Assembly (NCBI GenBank): GCA_035578155.1 | Contig: JAPWDM010000001.1 | Coordinates: forward strand, 85,206,150-85,270,149 | Direction of reading: 5' to 3' | Source: Brachynemurus nebulosus | Taxonomy: Eukaryota; Arthropoda; Insecta; Neuroptera; Myrmeleontidae | DNA: 64,000 nt | Part shown: one piece after another, positions 53,205 through 64,000 of the stretch | Position numbering within the stretch: the first letter of the stretch is position 1 | Layout of the letters: every line of letters starts with the position of its first letter | Notes under the pieces: generated by a model | What the model was told of the DNA's origin: nothing | The model's database searches: none | What the model saw: only the letters and a program-made list of their open reading frames with translations | Position numbers and translations under genes: made by a program

Positions 53205-54300
53205 GTGCTTCGCTTCGCTCGCCCAACGACTCCTAAATAGCTATACCTCTTTTCAGATAAAATTGATCATTAGTTTTCGTTAAAAAATTAAATAATTCTT
53301 ATATTCGAAACAAATCGATCTTGTATTCTTTTCTAAAAATAAACTGCAAATTTAAAATTTACATAAATGCAATAATAAAAGAGATAAAGCCAAGAAAACG
53401 GAAACTATTTAAATTCAAAGTTACGAAGCATGGTTAAATTTAACTGAAATAGACCATATATTCATATTTTAATAGCGAATCTAATTATCATGTCTTGAGA
53501 TCTTTTCGTAGATACCCATATTGATAATTTTAAAAGCACTTTAATTTCTGACTCTTCTTGAGGTCCGAGAGCTCTGGAGAAAATTTCTAAGCTCGTGTTA
53601 ATTTATTTACAAAACTCAATAATAACATTAGAGCAAGATTTGGTCAAGATCCGTCCAGCCGTTTATATTTGGCATTTTTTGGGTCCCCAGGATCCTAGGC
53701 GACAATCTTAACCTTATGTTTATTTTTACAGGATCTCAGTACTATTTTAACAAAATTTGGTCAAAATCCGTCCATCCATTTATTTTTTGCATTTTGTAGG
53801 CCCCTCGGACCCTAGAGGATGATTTCACTTCACTCACATTTTTCTCAGGATATCAGCACTGTTTAAACAAAATTTGGTCAAGATTCAGCCAGCCGTTTAT
53901 TTTGAACCTTTTGGGGGTCTCTAGAGCCCTACAGAGTAATTTTAACCTCACGTTAATTTTCTTCAGGATCTCAATACTGTTTGTGCAAAATTTAATCGAG
54001 ACCTGTCCAGCCACTTATTTGAGTCCTTTTTGGGAGTCTAGGATCTTAAGGATTAATTTTCATATAATGTTCATTTTTTCAGGAATCTCAATATTACTTG
54101 AGCAGCAAATTTTTGTAACAATCCGTCCAACAGCTTATTTTGAGCCTTTTTCGGGACCCTAGAGTACCACGGTACAACTTTAACCTTTTAAATGTAGCCT
54201 ATGCGAGAACCGACAGTATTACCTCTCTACCAGTGAAAAAAATTTTGAAATCGGTTGAGTAGTTCCCGAAATTACTTTAGTCGTACAAACCGACAAACTT
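53205..54300 (+). repeat. Repeat family with ~112-bp tandem units (copy at 53 kb)
   Basis: It opens with GCTTCGCTCGCCCAACGACT as in 1060-1260, then from about 53640 shows five units of AAATTTGGTCAAGATCCGTC, CAGCCGTTTATTT, GGGTC.CTAG and TTTTCAGGATCTCA. The unit is distinct from that at 1500-2320, but the overall plan (head, then tandem units mentioning 'ggacccta') is similar. Confidence 0.7.
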
Positions 54301-54339
54301 GACCTCTTCATATAACTAATAGTATGATTGTCGGCTCCG

Positions 54340-54945
54340 TGATGTTAGCACCCCAAATGTGAAATTTCGATTGTCCAATTACATGATTTAAGAGGTCAGA
54401 AAATGGTCATAAAAGGTCAGTTGATTTCATTAATTGGTCAGCATTAGAAAATTTTTTACTAAGGGTTAAAATATTTCAAGCTCATTCACAAATTTTAGCA
54501 CCCCAGTTGTGAAATTTCGAAAAACCGATTACATCATTCAAAAGGTCAGAAAATGGTCATAAAAGGTCAACTGGTTTGATTAATTGGTCAGCAATAGAAA
54601 ATTTTTTACTAAGGTTTGAAGTTTTTTCAAGGTCATTCAAAAAACTTTAGCACCCCAAATGTGAAATTTTGAATGACGAATTGCATAATTTAAAAGCTCA
54701 GAAAATAGTCATAAAAGGTCCATTGGTTTCATTAATTGAACAGCAATAGAAAATTTTTTATTACGGGTTAAAGTTTTTCAAGGTCATTCAAAAACTTTAA
54801 CACCACAAATGTGAAATTTCGACTGGCCAAAGACATGAATCAAAAGGTCAGAAAATGGTCTTAAAAGGTCAATTAATTTCATTAATTGGTCAGCAGTAGA
54901 AAATTTTTTATCAAGGTTTAAAGTTTTTCAAGGTCACAATACTGT
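54340..54945. repeat. Tandem array, four ~150-bp units
   Basis: TAGCACCCCAAATGTGAAAT begins units at 54346, 54496, 54648 and 54798 (period 150-152). Each also has GGTCAGAAAATGGTCATAAA and AGGTCA words. The spacing is strikingly regular for diverged units. Confidence 0.9.
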
Positions 54946-54979
54946 ATCAGAATTAGATATTAATTAGTGATGGGCATAA

Positions 54980-55290
54980 TCGAATGAAAATTAATCGATC
55001 ATTCGATTATTAAAATATCTTGAGATATCTCGAGATATAATAAAATCATTCGATTATTTTTCATTCGAATGATTTTAAAAAAATATCTCGAGATATTAAA
55101 TCATTCGATTATTTTTCAATCGAACAGTTTTAAAAATATCTTTTTCATTTATTTTCATTCGATTATTTTTGTCGATTATTTTCATTCGATCATTTTTATC
55201 GACTATGTTTCATTGGGTTATTATTATCAATTATTTTCTTTCGATTATTTCTAACAGTTATTTATCGATTATTTTTATCGGTTATATTAT
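54980..55290. repeat. Minisatellite of CATTCGATTATTTTT-like words
   Basis: The word (C/A)ATTCGATTATTTTT recurs about ten times with variable spacers, mixed with ATCTCGAGATAT palindromes at 55018-55100. Confidence 0.8.
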
Positions 55291-57900
55291 TCAGTTATTG
55301 AGATGCAATAAAAAATTAAATTTCAATTTTGTAATTTTTCGGAATCCTTTTATTGTAATTTTTATTTTCAAATTCAAACTTATAATACAATTTATTTACT
55401 TGTATGAACCATACGACCATAATCCACCTTTCAGTTCTTTTGTCTTTAGGTGGTTTATCATGTTATCTTCAAAAATCTTTTTTATAACGGGTTCAGATTA
55501 GCGCAAAAATTATTACCGAACATTAATAGGTAACCATATTATCAACAAACTGACCTTGGCTCCAGAATGAAGCGACAATTATTATTATTAGTTAAAAAAT
55601 CAATATTGAAAATTCAAATGCATTTTGCAAATGCAATTTTAATGTTAAAAAATAAATAAATAAAATAAAATGAATGAATGAGAAAATAAATTTAAGAAAT
55701 TTTCGGAAAATACTGAAACTAAAATTATTGAAAACCTGTAAATAAATAATATTAAAAAATTTTTAATGCAGCTAGTATACTTAATAAGCTTATACAAGAT
55801 TACTGCAGGCATATAACATACATATCGAGTGGACTGGTGGTAACGTTTTTTGCTCGTAATAGGCCTTTTCATCATGTGACAAGCGCAAGCGCAGCCGCCA
55901 TGTTAAAATAGTGGTAATTCAAAAATTTCGTACTGTTTTGGTCAGGAATAGCCAGGAAAGCAATATTATCTCAATAAACAAATGAATTATTGGAAAAAAT
56001 CGTCGATGGAGCTTCACTTGTTTATAATTCAGTTAAAGCCCATAATCACCCTTAATTGTGAACAATTGAAAAGGTCGCTGAAATGTTATGGATGGCCGCA
56101 AAAACGGAAAAAAAAGTGAGCTGATTGAGAGGTTAGGCATCCATACTACTTGTTTACTATGTCAAAACTAATAATAAAAACAAATAATATCTATAATTTT
56201 ATTCTAATTAATAACGTCAACCAATTTTTAGTACAACTTTAAATGATTGTATAGCATGTATCACCCTCACAAACCCCATAATAACACCGTTTCTTTGCTC
56301 CTTTTCGTACAGATAACATTATAGTACCTAATGGATTGAAAAAATTTAATTTTCAATTAAAAACACTTATTTTTTATTTTTTCTTACTTTTTTTTCAATA
56401 AATATTCTTTATTTAATATTTTTTAATTTTAATTATTTGTAGATGGGTACTTTAACATAGTTGTTTACAAAAAACAGTACGAAAAAAATGACTGATATTA
56501 ACACATGCGCACAAAAAAAATTTGTGATGAAAAGGCCTATAGAATGGTTCTACGTTCCAAACCGACTCTGTTCAAGAAAACTTTCTGAATTTTTTTTTTT
56601 TTTTTTTTATTAACAAAAATCTTATTTTTGTTGATAAAAAAAGGAACAAAGAATGCGATTAATTGGTTCCATCTTCTTTAAAACCGTATTGTTCGAGACC
56701 ACCAAAGATAGGCATTTTCTACTACAAGTGTGAAAATATAAAATATAAAAAAAAGGTTCCGTTTATTTTTTTTATTTTATTTTGTTAAATATAAAACTCC
56801 ATTTGAATTTGAATTACTTACTTACATACTCATTTGTATGTAATGCGTATTTATTTCGATTAAAATAGAATGGAATTGAGCATTCGTTAGCTCTGAAGTC
56901 GGTCTATCATAAAAATTTATTCAAAATTTAGATCGTAAATATTTCGTAAACGGTGCATCGTAGCTCAAAAATAACGAAACCTACTTTTAGTTACCGAAAA
57001 TTATCGATAACGTACTACTTATCATAAACTGGTTATAATTGTTTAATTTAAGCTCTGTTAGTCCCTCTGATTTGGTCACCAATAGAATATTTTCGAAAAA
57101 ATTAGTTTTCGATACTTTTCGTAATCGTAAACTTTCGATCGTAAATATCTCGTAAACGGTGCGTCGTAGCGAAAAAAGAACGAAATTTTTGAAGGCTTAA
57201 GCGAAACAAGTTGTGGGTATTCCGAACATATTGGGACTGTCAAAACCTACTTTTCTTTATCGAAAATTATCGATGTCGAAAATAACGACGTTTTCAAAAT
57301 GTAAATATGTAAATTTCTACATATTCGTTATCATTTCTATTATAAAATTCTCAAAAATTTTAGTAGTATTACTTCCAGCATTTTTCTTTTATAATGACAG
57401 ATTTAATACACAACGATTTTTATTCGTGTAAATCAAATCCACAAGGAACTGATATATTCGCGTACATTGAGGACCAATGAAACTTTATATCAAATATATA
57501 ATACATTATCGGATAATATATTATCGGAAAGTAAAAAAATACATTTTCATGATGAAAATAAACATAAATATAAAAAAATATAGGACGTATTTGCAATCAA
57601 TAATAATACTATATAATCTACCCTATGTTATTCTTCCTTATGTGGCTTGGATACCACACATATTTCGAAAAAACGCAAAAACACGTGTCCCCTAATTTTT
57701 GGTACTCTTTCTATTTATAGTGGTAAAAATTTGATACATTGAACCATTCAGGCCGTGCAAGAAAATTTACCCCCATTTTCACCCCTCCAGCCCCCCTTAT
57801 GAACCCAGCCCTGATTTAACCTATACAGGTGAATAGGTCTTTCAAAGAGTAACATTTCATCAATTTAAAGTTTTCCTCTATCTCTTATAGTTTTCGAGAT
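55291..57900. other. Gene-free AT-rich stretch
   Basis: Direct repeat of GATCGTAAATATTTCGTAAA plus CGGTGCATCGTAGC at 56931-56975 and 57139-57175, each followed after a gap by CGAAAATTATCGAT. An A/T tract lies at 56590-56610. No gene recognised. Confidence 0.55.
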
Positions 57901-58071
57901 ATCTTAAGAAATACGATTTGAACCCCCAACTTTAGGGGCTGGTTTCACCCCCTAAACGTGGATGATGGCCGATAAAAAAAAATACGGGTCTCTTATTTTT
58001 ACCTATACTACACACCAGCGAAGTTTCATCAAAATCCCGAATTTCACTCTGGGTGCATCTCCTTGTTAGTA

Positions 58072-58331
58072 GAGAATGGTGTTAGTTTAAGAAAGGCAGC
58101 CGACCAATTTGGAATTTCCAAATCAACTGTTGGGAATATTTTGAAGTGTAAAGACGAAATTTTGAAAGCTTACGAAAAGAATTGCAGTGCCGAACGTATT
58201 TAACTGAAAACCCATGCGAACTGTTAGAAGATTTATTCAAAATTCAAAGCAAATTAGAAAGCAAAATTTTCCTAAAAATTGTATCCAAACAAACTAAGAT
58301 AAGTGATTTTTTTACGAAAGATAATGTTTAA
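58072..58331 (+). pseudogene. Pogo/Tigger-type transposase relic: HTH plus C-terminal PIP-like motif, DDE core deleted
   Basis: From 58072 the frame reads ENGVSLRKAADQFGISKSTV and GNILKCKDEILKAYEKN, a psq/CENP-B-type helix-turn-helix, and stops at 58201. A second frame from 58206 reads ENPCELLEDLFKIQSKLESK and ends KQTKISDFFTKDNV with a stop at 58329-58331. QTKISDFF fits the PCNA-interacting consensus Q-x2-I-x2-FF, a feature reported at the C-terminus of pogo transposase. The catalytic DDE domain of roughly 300 residues between the two is gone, so the relic cannot transpose. Family assignment rests on motif recognition only. Confidence 0.7.
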
Positions 58332-58466
58332 ATATCTATAATATGTATGTATTACGATTGTTATTCGATAGTTTATTTCAATAAATATTGATACGTAGAT
58401 GTGTATATATGTATTACTTTAAAAATAATTAATTTTGCATTATATTCTAAATTAGTGTTAACCTTA

Positions 58467-59420
58467 GGGGAAGGTCGCCCAAAGCGGGTAGGCTAAGATT
58501 AAACGCCCAAAAAAGTGACTTCTGACCTCGATAAGCAGATCTTTTTTATATTATCAGATAGAATAGTTATCGAACTTTAAAATGAAACTTCGCTTAAGAA
58601 ATATTTATACGATATTTATTTTTAATAAAGAAAATACAAAACCTCTGCAAAAACCCGCTTTGCCCGTATAGGTATCCTAAAGCGGGTAACCCCCTTTGGG
58701 CAAAGCGGGTAAGTACATTATGTACTTATATATTGTTATTATTTTATAATATAAACTTTCTTAAGCATATAGAACTTAACAATAATAATAATTAAGTAAA
58801 AAAAACTGAAAAAAGACAAAAATAATAAATTTATAACAATTAACTGTAACTTTCTTTATAACCTCCATATTGGAGTATATTACCTCAGGTGTTTCCACAT
58901 CAAAATCGGCACAAACAAGGCAGAAATATTTTTTTAAGCTTTTTGCCTCATTCCGTGGTAAAAAGAAGATTTTTTATTTTTTTCCCCTTCCAACAGTTTT
59001 ATCCATTAAGATGCTTCTATTTTGTCTACCCGCTTTGCCCATACCCGCTTTGCCCAAAAAGACTTAATTTTGTTAAGTTAGAATAATTTCAAAATGAAAG
59101 CCGATACATGTCTACCTTTTTCTTCATTAAAAGTCAAATGATGATAACATAATATGGTAATACCAAAAAGATTACAAATAAAAAGGTTTGTGACTAGTCA
59201 CAGAATATTTATCGTCAAAATTTTTAACAAAACCAACAAAAAAATTTGATGAAGCTTAACTAGGACATTAAACGACACAAGCGTTCAAGTGCAACTGATT
59301 GATATTCGTTGATATTCGGTTAATCTCGGTATACACACTACCTGACAAAAACATTCGATACAACGATATACAAGCGCTTACCCGCTTTAAGAGGGGTACC
59401 CGCTTTGGGCGACCTTCCCC
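58467..59420. mobile_element. TIR element with TA duplication and CCCGCTTTGGGC motifs
   Basis: The termini GGGGAAGGTCGCCCAAAGCG (58467) and the inverse ending at 59420 are flanked by TA on both sides, the mark of a Tc1/mariner-type insertion. The GC-rich word ACCCGCTTTG(G)GC, or its inverse, recurs at the ends and near 58655-58710, 59027-59055 and 59390-59410. No transposase frame is present. Confidence 0.85.
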
Positions 59421-59759
59421 TAAAATTACTAAGCGTAGATGATTTTGGTATTTTGCATATGTTGGACACCTGTTTATGTTGGACAGTTTTTGATTGCACC
59501 GCGGGTGTCCAACTTAAACAGGTTCTACTGTATATGTATTTTATTTTTTTCAGAAGAATTACTTAAAAATCGGGTTTTTTGAAACCGTGTGATTCGGGGG
59601 AAGAGTACCCGTGTTCTTTGAGTACAGTGTTCTTCGAGGGCTACCTGTATAAAATTTTTTATTTAAAATATGTATCTTTAAATATAAAATAATTATAACT
59701 TCAGTTTTTTCGATACGTAAGTACTTTTTATTTACAATTTGTTGATATATAACTTTTAC

Positions 59760-60578
59760 ATGTCAGTCAAGACAGCCCCGCCATTTTATTTTTTTTTTTA
59801 ATAAAAAGGGTTGTGCTGTATTGTGCTAGACATGTGCTATAATGTGCTGTAAATAAAAATAAGTAAATTTTGAAACCTGGGATTTTTACAGCCAAAAATT
59901 ATTTTTAGGTGTAAGTTAGCCCCGCCATTTTTCTTTTTTTGCACAGAAAAGGTTGTGCTGTATCGTGCCAGACATGTGCCACTATGTGCTGTAAATAAAA
60001 AAATTATTTTATTAAAATTACGACTTTTATGGCTAAAAACTATTTTTGGGTGTCAAGTTAGCTCCGCCATTTTCTTTTTTTGAAATAAAAAAGGTTGTGC
60101 TGTACTGTGCTAGACATGATTGTGCTACCATATGCCGTAAATAAAAAAAAAAGTTTTTTGAAAATTACCATTTTTACAGCCAATTTTTGAGTGTAAAGTT
60201 AGCCCCGCCATTTTATTTTTTTAAAACAAAAATGGTTGTTCTGTATTGTGCTAAACGTGTGCTACAATGTAACGTAAATAAAAAAAAATTTTTTTTGAAA
60301 ATTACGATTTTTACAGCCAATTTTTGGGTGTAAAGTTGGCCCCGCCATTTTGTTTTTTTGATACAAAAATTGTTGTTTTGTATTGTGCTAGACGTGCTAC
60401 AATGTGCCGTAAATAAAAAATTTTTTTTTTATAATTACGATTTTTACAGCGAATTTATTGGGTGTAAAGTTAGCCCCGCCATTTTGTTTTCTTAAAACAA
60501 AAATGGTTGTTCTGTATTGTACAGCACAACCCTTTTTATTTAGAAAAAATAAAATGGCGGAGCTACCTTGACTGACAC
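59760..60578. mobile_element. TIR element with internal tandem repeats and 9-10 bp target duplication
   Basis: Ends: (A/G)TGTCAGTCAAG at 59760 and its inverse at 60567-60578; the inverted similarity extends about 55 bp inward, through GCCCCGCCATTTTATTTTTT to GGGTTGTGCTGTA. Flanks carry the same word AACTTTTACA at 59751-59760 and 60579-60588. Inside, a unit starting AGCCCCGCCATTTT repeats at 59774, 59918, 60060, 60201, 60338 and 60472 (period shrinking from 144 to 134 bp). A 9-bp duplication is what Mutator-like transposases leave, so a non-autonomous MULE is the best guess. Confidence 0.85.
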
Positions 60579-61674
60579 AACTTTTACAATCTTTCATATT
60601 TATTATGATGGTGTATTTAACAGAAAAAAACTAGTAGAAAAAAATCGCAATGTCAAGACCATGCGTTTAAAATATTCTTTGAGAATAATAATACCCCTAT
60701 CGCAGCATCTGCATAACATAGTGAATTTTCGTTTACAAAAATTAGTTTTTCTCGGAAACTAGTTGACATAGAATAACAGTTTAATGACCTTTTTATGTAA
60801 TTTTTTTCCTCTTTTCAATGGTGTAAAAATGTCGCAAAAGTTCTTGAATAAGGAGAAATTTCGGCAAAAAACTAATTTTTTTCACGAAAATTGTCAAAAA
60901 TACCATGTTTAAGGCATTGGACGTATCTGGTTAACGAACTCATCCAACGGTTCAATTTATCTAATAATTTTGTTCCAAAATAAAATGGAAAAATAACAAA
61001 ACTGGCAAGACTTAACATTTTGAAATCCACATCGATACTTCATCCAACTAATAAACTAATATACAAAAAAAATTCAGAAAATTTTTCGCACCCTAAATAT
61101 TGGAAAGTAAATGAAAAAATATAAAAATTGTTAAATTTTCTATCGCGCATCAAGTTCCCGAGTTTTGTTTTTAATTGTTAATTAGAAACAAAACTTCGGG
61201 AAAACGGTTAGACGTGTATTTTCTGTTGACATGGTGTGTCTTATTGTCTCGCTTAATAGTAACGTGATAGTAACAACCAGTAAAAAATTGAATCCGATCC
61301 TATGCATCGTTTTCTATCTATTGACAGTGAAGATAAGTTTTTGTGGAAATAAGCGCCTATACTACATAATTCGAGGGGAAATTTCGGGAAAACGGCCAGC
61401 CGTGTATTTTCTGCTGGCACGGCGTTTTCTTACTTCTTATTTATTACTAGAAATAACCACCGAAAATTTGAATCCGATCCTATGCGTAGTTTCTGGCAAC
61501 TAACGGTTAAATAATCTTTTTATTGAAATAAACACCTATGCTTATATGAAACAACACATTATTTGATGTAAAATTTCGTGAGCACGACCAGCCGTGTATT
61601 TTCTACTGATATAGCGTTTTCTTGCCTCTATTACTGGTAACTGTTAATTACCAGAAAACTACGCATAATAATTA

Positions 61675-61685
61675 TAATAATAATA

Positions 61686-61738
<53 letters not shown>
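61675..61738. repeat. (AAT)n microsatellite
   Basis: About 20 AAT units with one short interruption near 61686. Confidence 0.96.
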
Positions 61739-61739
<1 letters not shown>

Positions 61740-62244
61740 TAAGCTTTATTCAAATTAACTGTGATACAGTGTTGAATGCGTCATATAATAATTTACAGTA
61801 TATTAGATCAGATCAGTATTATAAAATTTATGGAGACTATAGAAAGCGTGCTGTAATAGCTCACTTTTTAAAAAGCTTTTATTTAACTTGCTATGTTAGT
61901 ATGTTGATTTAGATCAAATCTTGGAATCAAAATTTAGGCAGGTTCTAATTGAGCTAGTAGAGGTTTCTAATTTTGCATACGTGTCTAACCTTGATGACAA
62001 TGCAATATTATTGTATAATTAGTTTTGCCCTAAATCGCGCCAAACTAAAACTTTTGATTTTTAATCCTGTGCAACTTTTTGACATTTCGAATTGTCACAT
62101 ATTGTCCATTGAATTTACGTTGTAATTTTTTGTTTCCATAGTTATGTTTGATTAGGGTAAATTAACCGATTAAAATATAGGTAAAAAAATTACTTCTTTA
62201 ATTTTGTTTTAAATTAATTGTGATCAGACTAAAAAGTAGAAATT

Positions 62245-62554
62245 AAATTAAAAAAATGTTTTTTAAGAAAAAGCTTTTATTTAAAATGGGCTAAAAAAAA
62301 TAAAATAACTTTTGAGTGAAGTTTGAAGCAATATGCAACATAATTTATAAAAGCTTGAGGCGTTTAATTAAGTTTGGTATCTACTGAAAAGTAAAATAGC
62401 TACACTTATATCCAAAACAGAAATAATTAATGATAACGCCTCAAGCTTTTATAAATTATGTTGCATATTGCTTCAAATTCACTTAAAAGTTATTTTATTT
62501 TTTTTAGCCCATTTTTAAATAAAAGCTTTTTCTTAAAAAACATTTTTTAAATTT
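62245..62554. mobile_element. 310-bp foldback element
   Basis: Arms 62245-62364 and 62435-62554 (120 bp each) are near-exact inverses, including AAGCTTGAGGCGTT and GCAATATGCAACATAATTTA, around a 70-bp loop. No frame is present. Confidence 0.88.
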
Positions 62555-62999
62555 ATTACAATCCTTTTAAACTTTATCAAATGTAGTATTTTCCAGTTAT
62601 CGGAAAGTTTATTAAAAATTTTAATAATTCAATTTTAAGGGCTGTTTAAGGTTTTTTCTAAATTACCGGGCTTTACTACATAACGATGGTTTTTCCTAGT
62701 GTTATAACAATGATTTTTTATACGACCAGGTCCAAACTTTTGCTGGTTATTACTTGTAACAGAAGCAAGAAAACGTCATACCAGCAGAAAATACACGGCT
62801 GGTCGTTTTCCCGAAATTTCACTACTCTCGAAAAGCGATGTTGTAGTTCAGTTAGTCGATGTGTGCTAACTGTTCGTCTATTCAAAGACGACAAAGAAAT
62901 CAACGTTAATTTGTTTATAAAAAATATATTTGCTAGCTACGTAATTTCAAAAATCTCATATACCGTCCTAAAAATAACCTATCTGATAAACTGCGAGTA

Positions 63000-64000
63000 A
63001 AATTTCGAGTCAATCGGATGAAAATTGCTGGAGTTATCTTGCTCACCGTTTTGGAAAATGTAGCTTTAAGAAAAAGTCATGTAAAGTTTTAAAACATGTT
63101 TACCGTTTTGTGTTTATACTTATCCTTTTTGAGTTGTTTATGGAAATATAGCAAAAGTATAACGAAATAAAGTAATGGAATAAAGTAATGAAAAAATGCC
63201 GACGTTTTAAATGTTTTCAGTCGCTCGAAATCGTTTCAGAAATCAATAATTATACATTTATGTTTATTTTTGATCGATTTAAATAATCTGCGAAATTCGG
63301 CAACTTGCGGCGGTCGTGCCATCTATTACCGTGAATAATTAGGAACTGACTGTAATTTTAAATAAAAATTATTGTAATAATAATTTTATTATCCAATTTA
63401 TTGTTACTTAAACGAAAGTTATTGTTATTACTATCTTGGAGAAATCACTGTACTTTTTATGCGTGCATATGACAAAAGTAATCGATTTTCTTACTTTCTA
63501 TAAAAATAAATCATTATTTTTATGTCTAATTTAAATTTATATAAAGGAAAGTTAGGGAAGTAAAAATTTCAAAATATATTTTTTGTAATTTTGTAGTACT
63601 TACTGTAGTGTAACCCTAGTCAACTGAAATCAGGAATCATGCCTCATCGCTAGTAGAACCAGTTCATTACCAATAATTTAATTTCGCTATTTTAGAAATA
63701 TCGTGACATCCTAACTAATATTATGAATGCGAAAGCGAGTTTGTTTGTTTGTTTGATTTGCTTTCACGCCTCAACGGCTTAACCAACTAACAGACATAGC
63801 GTGGGGGGACAGAAACGGTTATAGGCCACCTTTTAACCTGAGAAAATATTTTATTCTCGAGGACAAATCTATTCAATTATGACAGCTGACTATTAAAAAG
63901 CGGATGTTTGGTTTCAAACTTTGTATATTGTAAATAGGGAAAACATCTTGTTCCCGGGGGAAAATAAAGTGTATTTAAAATGAAACAATGAAATTACGAC
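63000..64000. other. Right end of window, no gene
   Basis: From 63715 the text ATTATGAATGCGAAAGCGAG and (GTTT)n, then CCTCAACGGCTTAACCAAC, is a widespread arthropod dispersed repeat head; it continues past the window edge. Confidence 0.5.

Larger units (their letters stand above)
61190..62830. repeat. Direct units plus an inverted copy of a CCAGCCGTGTATTTTCTGCT repeat
   Basis: Direct copies start near 61194, 61379 and 61568 (period about 185-190 bp): AATTTCGGGAAAACGGCCAG and CCGTGTATTTTCTGCTGG. An inverted copy lies at 62772-62818. An (AAT)n tract (61675-61738) and the foldback at 62245-62554 lie between, which suggests a TIR element with tandem units that later took up other insertions. Confidence 0.7.

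Noticed and set aside
59774..60500. CRISPR-like array
   Set aside because: The units are 134-144 bp and diverged with no short repeat/unique spacer pattern; this is eukaryotic DNA with TIRs.

Overview
This window is AT-rich nuclear DNA from an animal, most likely an insect. It holds one split gene with introns from 72 bp to almost 8 kb, many miniature inverted-repeat transposons, tRNA-derived SINEs, (TA)n microsatellites and a non-LTR retrotransposon. I cannot name the species; a hemipteran-like arthropod is only a guess from the repeat style. Nothing looks prokaryotic.

The one confident host gene is a class I unconventional myosin, the ortholog of Myosin-ID (fly Myo31DF), on the minus strand. 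Nine coding exons run from 41982 down to the stop codon at 12583, with compatible phases and GT/AG borders at every junction. They encode 989 residues: most of the motor domain (P-loop, switch I, switch II), two IQ motifs and a TH1 tail. The first roughly 25-30 residues are missing, and I found no upstream exon between 41983 and 64000. The exon at 16304-17248 needs two opposite one-base frame changes, about 70 bp apart, to match the family. These are either assembly errors or real lesions.

The other substantial coding region is a 5'-truncated non-LTR retrotransposon on the minus strand (45546-48787). It has reverse transcriptase, RNase H and a Cys/His C-terminus in one open frame of about 800 codons. 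Its 3' UTR of roughly 0.8 kb is a chain of at least eight stem-loops, three of which share a loop motif while their stems differ. A small pogo/Tigger transposase relic (58072-58331) keeps only the N-terminal helix-turn-helix and a C-terminal PCNA-binding-like motif.

Layout: 1-12582 is 3' flank of the myosin gene, made of (TA)n tracts, degenerate tandem repeats and TIR elements. 12583-41982 is the myosin gene with TE-filled introns, including an 813-bp foldback at 35473-36285. 41983-45400 is a cluster of foldback and TIR elements. 45401-48853 holds the retrotransposon and adjoining repeats. 48854-64000 is gene-free and rich in TIR elements, tandem arrays and the pogo relic. Two TIR elements (24088-25477 and 59760-60578) carry tandem repeats between their termini; the second has a perfect flanking duplication of 9-10 bp. 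The exons form one gene. The mobile elements are not functionally linked to it except as intron passengers that would be co-transcribed with it.
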